64,000 bases of DNA from Ignelater luminosus (taxonomy: Eukaryota; Arthropoda; Insecta; Coleoptera; Elateridae), in NCBI GenBank assembly GCA_011009095.1, contig VTPC01004247.1:255669-319668 (forward strand), read 5' to 3'. Each line of letters begins with the position of its first letter. The stretch's first letter is position 1. This document shows positions 13,333 through 23,900 of the stretch, one piece after another. A program made the position numbers and the translations under genes. Below the pieces are notes generated by a model. The model made no database searches and had not been told where the DNA came from. It saw nothing but the letters and a program-made list of their open reading frames with translations.

Positions 13333-13732
13333 NNNNNNNNNNNNNNNNNNNNNNNNNNNNNNNNNNNNNNNNNNNNNNNNNNNNNNNNNNNNNNNNNNNN
13401 NNNNNNNNNNNNNNNNNNNNNNNNNNNNNNNNNNNNNNNNNNNNNNNNNNNNNNNNNNNNNNNNNNNNNNNNNNNNNNNNNNNNNNNNNNNNNNNNNNNN
13501 NNNNNNNNNNNNNNNNNNNNNNNNNNNNNNNNNNNNNNNNNNNNNNNNNNNNNNNNNNNNNNNNNNNNNNNNNNNNNNNNNNNNNNNNNNNNNNNNNNNN
13601 NNNNNNNNNNNNNNNNNNNNNNNNNNNNNNNNNNNNNNNNNNNNNNNNNNNNNNNNNNNNNNNNNNNNNNNNNNNNNNNNNNNNNNNNNNNNNNNNNNNN
13701 NNNNNNNNNNNNNNNNNNNNNNNNNNNNNNNN
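13333..13732. other. 400-N assembly gap between two copies of one sequence
   Basis: Exactly 400 N, the same length as the gap at 54675-55074, so the size is probably a placeholder. The flanking duplicated ends argue that the true gap is negative, meaning the contigs overlap. The 168-codon minus-strand frame across it is an artefact of the Ns. Confidence 0.95.
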
Positions 13733-14090
13733 CCCTTAGCAACAGAATGTAGATAACTTGAACTGGATTTATTTCACTGGGCAAAATCACGATGGAGGTT
13801 TTATAGTGCTAGAATAATATAAAATCGAGAAGATTAGCTTCAGTTTCGTAAACTCGTGCAATTTCAAACGTAGTAATTACCAAATAACTGATTCCTAAAC
13901 TCTTTTTTATTTGAAAATTATTTATTGTTTCGTGATGTCTTACTTCCTTCAAGTACAGCTTCGCGCTCGACTTGCAGTCCAGAAAACAATAATTTAGAGT
14001 TAGTTGACAAAACTCGACCTTTCGAATACGTTTAGTAATTTTTTATCTATTTACAGGTTTGTTTCTTATTCAGTTTGTAGTTGCTTATAA

Positions 14091-14955
14091 AGGTAAGCAT
14101 TCATGCACAGTCGGCCTGTAGTTTCAGGACTGTACGTTTAGTTTATCCAAACGACGCTGCCTTCAGTTCCTGAACTGACAGTTCTTGGACTGCAGGCAAT
14201 CTCTGGATTTCACCATACATGCACATACCCAACAAGAGTTTTGTCAGTCCTGGAGGTTCACACAGTGATACAGCCATGTTTAATGAAAATGCCAACAAAC
14301 AAAAATTAGCAGCACTTTTTGTAATTCTCTTATTACAGAAACCAATAATTAAAGCAAAAAAATGTTTCTGGGTCAAAGACTTGCTTTGATTTTTTCGCAT
14401 TCAAATTCAGTTAAAAAGGTTGTTTTATTGCTTAGATCTACCATTACAAAAAGCGATGAAACAATGAGATTTACCAACTAGTTAAAAATTGGGGACTGAA
14501 GATTCAATCTGCAGGTTCTTTTCAATACACGTCAGTTTTATGTTCGTTCTGAATAGACTTTTTTTTTTAGAGGGAAGGAGGAAATCCTCATGGATACCAT
14601 AACGCCCGTACGTTGTGGCATGTCCAACTGTACTGAGTCATGTCAGTACCCTACGGACTAAAACCTCCTCCCTTGCCTAGTGAATTTAGTGACCAGGAAA
14701 ACCCACGGGTATAGCTTCTGGACAACATGGCAACTTGGATGTTGGCAGGGTTATCCATTTCGTATTTTTTAGTTGTTTAGCGATCTCTCGCTTTCCAGCC
14801 TCGCTCTTATAATCTTTCGTAGCAGGCCTGATATGTTATCTCAGTTTTGCTTGTTCCTTAGCATTAAGTCAACTATGTTGTCGGGAGTTACGTGGTCTCC
14901 TATAACTTTCTCTAGCATGATCTTTCCGTAGCTGACTGTGCGTGAATGCCTACCT
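14091..14955. mobile_element. Harbinger-like nonautonomous element, copy 2, with nested insertion
   Basis: Terminal inverted repeats: the left end reads AGGTAAGCATTCATGCACAG and the right end, reverse-complemented, reads AGGTAGGCATTCACGCACAG. Both are followed by TC(G/A)GC. Direct TAA duplications sit at 14088-14090 and 14956-14958. The same short transposase-like frame (CFWVKD) lies inside at about 14280-14395. The right half has been replaced by a non-LTR retrotransposon 3' fragment. The element is not autonomous. Confidence 0.6.
14559..14930 (-). mobile_element. 3' end of a non-LTR retrotransposon, nested
   Basis: Read on the minus strand, this ends in a poly-A run (T run at 14559-14568 on +), as target-primed retroelements do. 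It begins with the tail of an ORF ending at TGA (14841-14843). That tail reads MLEKVIGDHV then TPDNIVDLMLRNKQN, the form seen at the C-terminus of arthropod R1/I-group reverse-transcriptase polyproteins. Only about 30 codons of coding sequence remain, so this is a 5'-truncated copy. It is absent from copy 1 of the duplicated segment, where about 100 bp of other sequence stands in its place. Confidence 0.6.
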
Positions 14956-15592
14956 TAAGAAAATATTTTCATCAAAATTGTTTACAGTTTTGACTAAAAA
15001 AAAAAGTTTTACTGGCACAATCTTATTCTTCTAATTTTCACTAGTTAGGTCTTGGCAGAAAACTAGAGATAACGATCATCATTTTCTGTTATACTACATG
15101 GTAGCTTGTTGAGAACTAACTTTTAATTTGTTAGGCATAATATTAGTAACTCTAAGATTTGGAAGGTTGATATATTTATGAAACAGACATAAAGTTTCTC
15201 TATTGCTATGTGAGATGAGTTAGTACGTATAAATTGGTTTTAGCTAAACCTTCCTAGTTTCTACTGATCAATTCTACGAATATATCATCTATCCAAAAAG
15301 GTCTTCACTTTTAAAGGGATTTATCATTTTATTACGCTTTATAAATCATGGGTATTTTTTCGAGATGCTCATGGTAATAGTTCAGGATTTGGTTATAAAA
15401 AAGTAATTTGATCGGATTAATCTTGTGCTATTGCTCTTAGATTTTTGCTTGTTTTTGTCTGAAAATAAAGAATACTTCCAACATGATCAGAAATAAAATT
15501 ACGCTTTTGGCTCGGGCCATGTTATTCAAATCTTGACAAGGTTAACGCTTACGGAACCTCCTCGACCCAATCTTTAAATTATTCCACATGTA

Positions 15593-16490
15593 CAAGGTAT
15601 GTGAGAAAAGTAATGAGACTAATTTCATACTAACCAAAGCTTTTATTTTTTTCAAACAACAATGTTATCCCCTTCAAAGTAGTTCCTTTGGGCAGCTATA
15701 CACCGGCGGAGTCGTTGTTCCCAGTCTTGTTAGCAGCGCTGGAAGTCTTCAACTGGTATGGCTTTTAACTGGTCACTCACAGTCTTTTGAATGTTCTCCA
15801 GAGTTCCAAAATGACGTCCTTTTAGGACATGTTTCAATTTCGGGAAAAGGAAAAAGTCACAAGGACTCAAATCAGGTGATTAGGGGGGATGAGGAACAAC
15901 AGTAATGCGTTTTGAGGTCAAAGATTCACTGATGGAAATTGCTGTGTGACACGAAGCATTGTCATGATGTCTGTCAAAATTTGATGCACGGTGAAAGTGT
16001 TTAAATTTAACTGTTCACTCATCATCCTTATTGTTAAACGACGGTCTGATCTCACAAGGGCCCTCACACGTTCAACGTTTTCGTCAGTTTTTGAAGTTGA
16101 AGGTCTCCCTGAGCGAGGTTCATCTTCAACGTGTTCTCGGCCGTCCAAAAATGATTTGTGCCAGCGGAAAACTTGTGCTCTTGATAAGCGCTGTTCCCCA
16201 TAGACCTGTTTCAACTTTTCAAAAGTCACACTCGCGGATTCACCAAGTTTAACACAAAACTTTATTGCACAACGTTGCTTGAAATTCCGATGCTCCATTT
16301 CTGTAACACACAACAAAAACACAACTTCACTGATGGCGCTGTCAAAAATAATGTGTTAGCTGTACGAAGTTGTAACTCGGACTGAGGAAGTGGAAGCGAT
16401 AAACAAACCGGTTTAGCACAGGCCGGTAGACACAACGTTGCCAGATCTCCCGCAGTGTTGCCAGTCTCATTACTTTTCTCACACACCTCG
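15593..16490 (-). mobile_element. 898-bp internally deleted mariner with intact ends
   Basis: The 28-bp terminal inverted repeats contain GTGAGAAAAGTAATGAGACT and differ at two positions. The element is flanked by the TA duplication (15591-15592 and 16491-16492). The uninterrupted target, CATG-TA-TATCAACC, is preserved at 13142-13154 in copy 1, so both borders are certain. Coding direction is minus. The ends look competent and the transposase is broken, so movement would need enzyme supplied in trans. Confidence 0.95.
15652..16298 (-). pseudogene. mariner transposase, internal deletion plus frameshift
   Basis: It starts at ATG 16298-16296 with MEHRNFKQRCAIKF. The paired N-terminal helix-turn-helix DNA-binding region follows and is complete: VFRWHKSFLDGREHVEDEPR, SGRPSTSKTDENVERVRALV, then MSEQLNLNTFTVHQIL. 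Near 15960-15980 it jumps straight to the second catalytic block (HHDNASCHTA, in a different frame), so the first catalytic aspartate region is deleted. A one-base loss disturbs the PHPP-SPDLSPCDFF block, although the third aspartate codon itself survives. There is a stop in the QRC-QDWEQRL stretch, and the natural C-terminus GDNIVV ends with TGA at 15654-15652. A full-length relative has about 340-350 residues; this remnant could make at most the DNA-binding half. Confidence 0.9.
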
Positions 16491-16677
16491 TATATCAACC
16501 TAGGACGCCCAATTGACTTCATCCGATTCTGCATATAAATTGCCGAATAATCAAGTACACTTATAAATTTCTTTTTGCTAGGTTAGCTATTTGCTGAAAA
16601 TGACGCACAAATAGTTAAGTTCCATCACTCAATTTGAGTTAAGACTTGTAGGAGATACCTTATATCCACATTTTTTT

Positions 16678-19600
16678 AAGTGTTTCATAGAAGCCTAGTT
16701 CTGCAAAGAATACTTCAATATATTCTCAGAAAGCGGAAGTTTGATTAGAAATGAAGCAGTCAAAAAGTTTTGAAGACTAATTTTGCTCATGAAAACTCGG
16801 AACAGTCGATGTCTTCGAATGTTGTAAAATTACTAAAGATGATCAGTTCTCAACAGAATCCATTTTGCGCAGACTATGAACAAGTACTAGTTGAGATATC
16901 TTCTGAACTAAGAATAACGAAGGGTTTCTCTCACATTTTTATAGAAAAATAATTTTCTATGCAATATGAAGTTGAACAGAGAATTGACTCAGTTAAGCTA
17001 AAATAAGTTATACAAAGCTCTTGGTGAATTAAACAAAACAGACTTTTTTCTGCATACTATCGTTTTATATTTGGCAATTAATGCATTTCTTTCAATAAAA
17101 TAAATATTAAAAATTCTGCTTAATTTTCCGTTTAATAACTCATACACACGGTATGATATTTTCTTACGGAATTATACTTCTGCGTTAAATGTAAAGCTCT
17201 TCACATTCAGCATTGTAACTTTGAAGTGTATTGAAGTAGACTTATTGTTATTAGCATCATATAACCTATTATTGCCATATTATTACAATTTATTGATTCT
17301 TAAAATGTTTTACAAGTACTGTTTAAACTCTTCGGACAATTTAACAACAAATGCTAGAAACAAAAGTAACAATCATTACCTTTTTTAAAAACATAATTAA
17401 AAATAACTACTAAGCTATAAAAAGTAGTTTTCTATTTTTCTGAGAATCTAGACTAAATCCAGCTATCAGAACTTAAACTCTAGAAGATTTTATAAGGACC
17501 ATTGGTGATGAAAGGAAAGTTAATCCTCCTCGTTAACTATTTATAAAATGCAAAACTAAAATGAAACACACTCATGTATAAACTAAAGTAAGCTTTTTAT
17601 CAGTAAATTGAACTGTTCAATATTCCCAAGAGCACTTAGAGTTCTTGTTATGCCGAGTCTGGTTCGAAATAGGATTTAATCGTAAAGTCGTGCACTCTTG
17701 TGCGAATCTCGCTAAGTGCTTTTGCTTGCCTGACTCTGAACTATCCAGATGGATTTTATACCATTCACGCTTTCAAAAGCTTTCTATGGACTGAAAAAGA
17801 TTTGAGATTTCTGTTACAAAAAGTCTGAATTTATTAGCTGAAATAAAAACTATTTACCACTGTTGACACTCGCTGAAGAAATGAGGGTAGGGGATTTAAA
17901 TTTTATTTAATCATGTACGTTTTGAAATAACCGCAATATCAATTTGTATGCAAATTAAAAGATTCCTGGTTGGTTCATAAAATAAACATTTACGATAAGA
18001 ACAATTTCCAGTTCTGGCCTCTAGCATAATGCAATAAAAAATAAAAAGTAATTGCAGCTGCAATTCTCTCGGTTTTTTGGCAGCTGAAATACCTGCACGT
18101 TATAAAACTGCATAATAATGCTTCAGGTTGAGTTAGTGCAAGAAAACAACAGGTGTAAGCAGGAACAAAATGTATATAAGTACTTATATACAGTTTAACA
18201 AAACATATACCTTCTCAAAGATTATACCAAATGTTTTTGTTTTGCATAGCATCAGAATGTGATACACTCCTCGGACCATTAAATAAGTTAATGGGAGTAC
18301 GCAGCACAGTCTAACGGTCAACCTGGAAAGAAGCATGTGTAGCTTTTTACGGGCTGTCGAGTCGTAAACTCCCGGTTATGCTTATGAAATATTTCTCAAT
18401 CTTCAAATTCTAAACAGGTGGAAATGATATTAGTAAAAATAGTTGATTTACTGAAACTTGATTACCATTAAATAATATTCTTTATTTGTTGGTTTAATTA
18501 ACTAAAAAGGAATTAATGTAATTAATGATGGAAGCACTGGGCATGCTCATATTTCTTTTAAATTAGGTGTTAACTACTTTTTTTCTTGTTAATTTTTGCA
18601 AGTTACAACTTTTTAAATTAATTTAATTATTAATATTTCAAATTAATTGCTAATTTTCTAAATTATAACTTAAATTAATTGTAATGTCGCTCGTGTGGTT
18701 AAGTAGCGCGGTGTTGTAAGGGTGTTGCGGGGGATTTTAATAGAAACACCTCATATAATATGCCTTAAAATGGACTCCTGAGTGAATTAAAGCAGAATTA
18801 AATGAAAGTTCGCATCATTTGCGTTCCGCTTGAATTACTGCTAATTAATTAAAAATAATTATTTGATTTTACATAAATTTAATGAGCAGAAGAAAGAAGA
18901 TGTTTTCATTAGATGTTTTTGTTATAATTATTGTAATTGTAATTACTAGTAATTTATTAATATTAAAATAAAGATTCTAGTTTTTAAATTTTCTCATATA
19001 TATGTACTACACAAATCTGAAATGGATCACAGCTTTCAAAACGTGTTTATATACAAACTTTTTTAATATGAAACCATATGTTTTGAAGGGAAATCTCTTT
19101 TTTCCAATCTGAAAGAAAGTTATTCGTATAACTCTAAATCATATAAAGTCATACAGCCATCCGAGTTGCTACTATAAAAAAATCAATTTACTGAATGGAA
19201 ATATTACCATACGCAATCTCAGAAAAACACTTTCAATAAGCATGGATGTTGTCATAAAAATGATTTATAATATATAGTAGAAATAAAAACAGCCATGTCA
19301 ACTTAAAAATTACTTTGTTTTCCAGAACTTAACAAAGACATTCATATAGAAAAACACGTTTGTGGAAAAAAGCAGTTGCTTGTTTTAAAGATACAGTAAT
19401 AAATAAGATTTAGTTTGAATGTAACCTAAATACGACATAAAGTGATATTTACTATTTATTTATGCAAGACAGTATTACTATAGACCTATTCTTATGTATT
19501 TATTATAATGCTGTTCTTGGACAAGAAAATCATTATTTAGCAAACAGTAAACTGCTAAACAAATTCATTACTTATCAAATAATAATCCATTAATTTGGCT

Positions 19601-20699
19601 TTTAGTCAAATCAAAATAAGATTATTAGAGGAGCGAGTTATCGATTAGTCTTAATTTAATTTCTGAATCGACAATAAGTTCCGCTCCAATCCGGCAATTA
19701 AGTATAAGCACTTTGGTTTCCTGGAAAATTACTTCAAAATCCATCAAATTTTTGCTTTGCTGTCAATAACAATACAATTTTCTTATATTTGAAAAACTTG
19801 ATCTCCTAAAGGCAAAATCAAAGACAACAGTTTTACCAAACTTTTTCAAGGTCTATGTGGCTTGTATAATTCCCGTTGTTAACGCTAAATTGTTTGCACC
19901 ATGGTAATTCATGTTTCTTTGAGATGACAGAATCTAGGATCAATGTTACTGTTTGATTGTAAGAAAAGCAAAAATAGATTTTGAGACTGAAAAAGATAAT
20001 TATGGCTGATTAGTTAGAATATAAAGAAGTACTTTTGGTTATTGACTATAGGTTAAGGGCAAAAAAAATGTTTTCATTTATAGCCACATTTTGCTTGTCG
20101 CCCAACTGGTGTGTCACTAGACCATATGAAATGTATTCCGCGGCTAACTAACGAGATATATTATATGATATAATTGTAAGGAACACTTTTTAATTGGCTG
20201 CCGTTTTCCTATAGTGGAAATCAGAATGCTAAAAAAAATTGAGTATTATCATTTTGATTTCAATTTAAGAAGTTATTGTAACAATCTCCAATCTTATATT
20301 AGAGTTCAATTTGCAATTAGATGCTGATATGGGACAAGTAACCAAGAGTTATGGAAAACCCCAAATCAAAACCAATATCTCATCAGCAGACTGACTTCAA
20401 AGATAACTTAAGAGAGAATGTATCTGATTAAACCATGAAATGCGGGTTGGAAGAGGACAGAATTAAAAGTACAGGGTTCGTCTAGATAGTTAGCAGGTTG
20501 GAATTTATTGTGTTGGATAGTTTTGTCGCTATTATTGGCGGCCAAGTATGCATTAAAAACGATACTAAAAATGACTTCATAAAGAAAAGGTCAGCAATAC
20601 GCATGTGTAAGTATTAAATATCCTATGATGGATTTGGCCCGTCAAAAAATTATTTAATTAATAATTTAAGAAGCTGTGTAAGGGAACAAATAAATAATA
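16678..20699. other. noncoding AT-rich DNA upstream of Abd-B
   Basis: No gene or transposon recognised. An imperfect inverted repeat (AGCACTTAG at 17629, its complement near 17712-17720) frames about 90 bp. The block 18690-18860 is compositionally distinct and contains several homeodomain-type cores, including CTAATTAATTA around 18840. It is a candidate regulatory region on composition only. Confidence 0.5.
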
Positions 20700-20702
20700 A
20701 AT

Positions 20703-20937
20703 GCATGCGGGGTAATCATCCCATCTTCAGACTTTTATTAAAAACTTTAAAGCAGAGAAGAAAAAGGATTTCTATTACACACAATAAAAACTCAAAAAAT
20801 TAAGAAGGACTCAAAATAATTGCAAACAGTTAATTTGATGTTAGTTTCATAAGTAATAAAATGGCCTTCTTTCCTTAAAGTCTTTAGTAAAAGTTGTTTG
20901 TCTGAAGATGGAGTGGCGACGCCGAACTATGTAACTC
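20703..20937. repeat. inverted pair of hammerhead-like / Penelope-type motifs
   Basis: On the minus strand, 20732-20703 reads GTCTGAAGATGGG, a short stem-loop, then CCCCG. On the plus strand, 20900-20937 reads GTCTGAAGATGG, then TGGCGACGCC (stem GGC/GCC), then GAAC. The CTGAAGA-stem-GAA layout resembles the hammerhead core carried at the ends of Penelope-like retroelements, although the canonical core is CTGATGA. No reverse transcriptase frame remains between them. Confidence 0.4.
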
Positions 20938-23900
20938 TCAAGCTCAACAATTAAAACAATGAGGAAGATTTCGTGCGAATACTTTTGATTCCTTTTTCAT
21001 TATGATTGTCTCCCTATTTCAAGAATTATGGACCTTATTTTATCATTCTTAATTCTTCTTTTGCATAAACCAGAAGAAACGGTAGAAATCATTTGGCTAT
21101 CAAGTATCAAGATATTAACAGACATATTAATCAGTTTGGCAAAAGCATCATACGAGATCTTGTAAATTAGCTCCAAATCTTTTTGTTCTTTATGAATTGA
21201 AACATTTATCGATTCAATTATGTTCTTATTTTTATTTATTCATGTTTTCAAAATTCTCATAACCGTTGACGAATTTTATTTCCAGTTAATAGTCGATCTT
21301 GAAGAATATGAAATAGCACTTTTTACATTGACTAATACAATTCCTGTTTATCATTCTGATAGTTTAAAAGAATCAGTCCTTGCTCAAAGGTCAAGACTTT
21401 ACAATACAGAACTGCTATCTATGTCACAATAGATTATTTTTGTAAGATCGAAGAAAGTCCAAACTTGGTATACCCTATAAGAGCGAAATTGTTTATCTAC
21501 ATTTAGAAAAGTCTTTTTGCAAGAATTTTTGGTCATCTTAATTTTGATCATTTTCATAGAATATTCCTCTCCATCTTCTGCCTATACCGATTTTTTCATC
21601 TAAACCAATTTTATTTACATCACATGGTTGTTCCTGTTCGATTTCTGCCATTTATCTCGGTGTCAATATAATATAATAATTAATTACCAATCTTCCTTGA
21701 AATCTCCAGCAATGCCATGGAAAAAGAAATCTATCAAAAGATCTCCACGTGATTGAATTTAGATCTTCTCGTATGTTGCCGTTTAAATTCTATGGTATTA
21801 AGATGAACTAACCATAGTCTTTTACAGACCGTCCGTTATATTTTGACGAATAAATGGAATGCGTTGTAGATCTTGCATCCTACCACAAGTTTCATTCCGA
21901 TCTTTTTTTAAAGAAGTAGGTGCACACCACATAATATAATTATTTGGCTTCATTATTTAAGGCATCGTTTGTTTCAAATGATTTTAAATAATGCTACTAA
22001 TACCTGGGCGTTGGCTGAGATATATAATCTACGGCCTTATCTTATGATTTAAGATTTGGCTTTTACAACGTATTCACAGGAAAAAACCAAAATAAGACGA
22101 AATTATTAAATAAAAGGTATCAAACCTATAAATTAAGTAAAAGAATCGATCTGGAAATATATTTAGATTTCATGTGCTATTCATATATTTTCGACAAAAT
22201 AAATAATAAAGAATTTTGTTCCAGACAGTCATTGCCTTAAAAAAAGCTTTTAACCAACAGGGATAATAAATTCCGTCTACATTTTGTCCATAATAAATAC
22301 AATAAAAATTTTCCATAAGGGATGAATTTCATTTTAATTCCGTTTTAAATGCTCATGGAACAATCGTGTACGTAGGTTTAAGTATTGGACGGGAGCTCAT
22401 CTAATTCCAACCTCATACATCCAATTTCCGTTTGTGCGCCCCAGAGGCCGAAAGCTTTCTCGTGTACTTCCCTACTCAGATATAACAATAAACCGAACCA
22501 GCTCCACTGGCTCGCAGATCTATATGTTATTTATTCATTGACCATTGGTTCGCAAACGCTGTTCCTGGAATTTTTATATGTGAGCTAAATCATCCGTATT
22601 TGCTCTTTATAGGCGAATTAACCTGACCTTTAACAAAATGAAATTTTTAAAACGAATCGTTGAATAGAATTTTTGTGGCTTATTCAGTCCGCTGTCATAT
22701 ATTTATACAAAGTATGCTTGGAGAGGCACAATTTGCCTGCAAATGTTTTCAGTTTGTACCCGCCTACATATACTTGTGTCCATGGTTGACAGAATAATAA
22801 TAATCTAAAAGCTATAAATGCAGGTAATGTTATCTTATGGTGGATGCCTCTTTTATTCTTATACATTTTCTGAAAAAGTATTTATTGATAGGTTACTGTT
22901 GTAAATAAACAACATAAAATGCTTTTTAATTTATTTACTGAACAAGAATATTTCTTCTAATGAAATTTCGTTAAATTCATAGGAACTTTCTGTATCTTGT
23001 TATATTTATTAATTCTCACAAACTACTTATTATTTCGTATAACAAGTCTGTTTTTAATAAATGTTCTCGACACAAACCATATATTCAGATAAACGTTTCT
23101 GAAAGCAGGAAAGGCATTCCGTATTAGAAATTTAGAACCTACTGATTTATCAACACGTGCGTGCAACATTCATCGAACCTAGACCTAAAATCATATCGAA
23201 TTCACGTGCCTATTTGTCAGCAACGTGATGTGAATTCTGAATTTATCTTTCCTCTTTTTGGGATTTTTTAAGAAGTTAAACAAATGACTCACTGTTATCA
23301 TGTATTGTTATTATTTATTACAGTACTTATAGAAGCTTTAAGATTTATTATTATAAATCAGTAAGAATGTTACAACTTACAAGATACTGTTTTGCATGGT
23401 TTAAAGCTTTTTCATATTTCTTCCTTTTTTGTTTTTCCTTCTGTTGGTTTATTGTTTGTTTCTATAATTCAGTTTCATATATAAGTTTGATTGTTTGTTT
23501 AATGCTTTTGTCTTTGATTTTAAGTTCTTCCTTTCTGGTTTTTGGCAATGCTCCAAATCTCGATTTCGTACAAAAGAGCAGTTAGTGTTCATGTCTTTTT
23601 TTGTTACACAGTTAAATTCGTTAACTGGTTTTGCATTCTGGTTATAAATTTTCTGAAGTAACAGCTTTTGTTCCATTAAAGTCATTTCGCTTTTAAACCT
23701 TGTCACTTTTTCATTAAATATTTCGCATGTTAGGTAGAACTAAATACTGCTTGACGTAGCTTGTTATCATTAATTATCTAACTGATAGTCACAGTTTCTG
23801 ATATTAAGACAAATTGGCATTAAAATTTTTATATACTGTAGTACTTAATAATACGCAGGAAGGTATTAGGTTTGATTTCGGGGGTTCAGAGATCTTTGGA

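Larger units (their letters stand above)
13733..16677. repeat. duplicated segment, copy 2 (probable haplotype B contig start)
   Basis: 2,945 bp matching 11445-13332 end to end. The extra length is mostly one 898-bp mariner plus its TA duplication (15591-16490) and a 372-bp retroelement fragment that replaces part of the Harbinger-like element. Beyond 16677 the sequence continues as unique DNA, as expected if this is the start of the next contig. Confidence 0.9.

Noticed and set aside
13284..13790. 168-codon minus-strand frame
   Set aside because: It consists almost entirely of N from the assembly gap.
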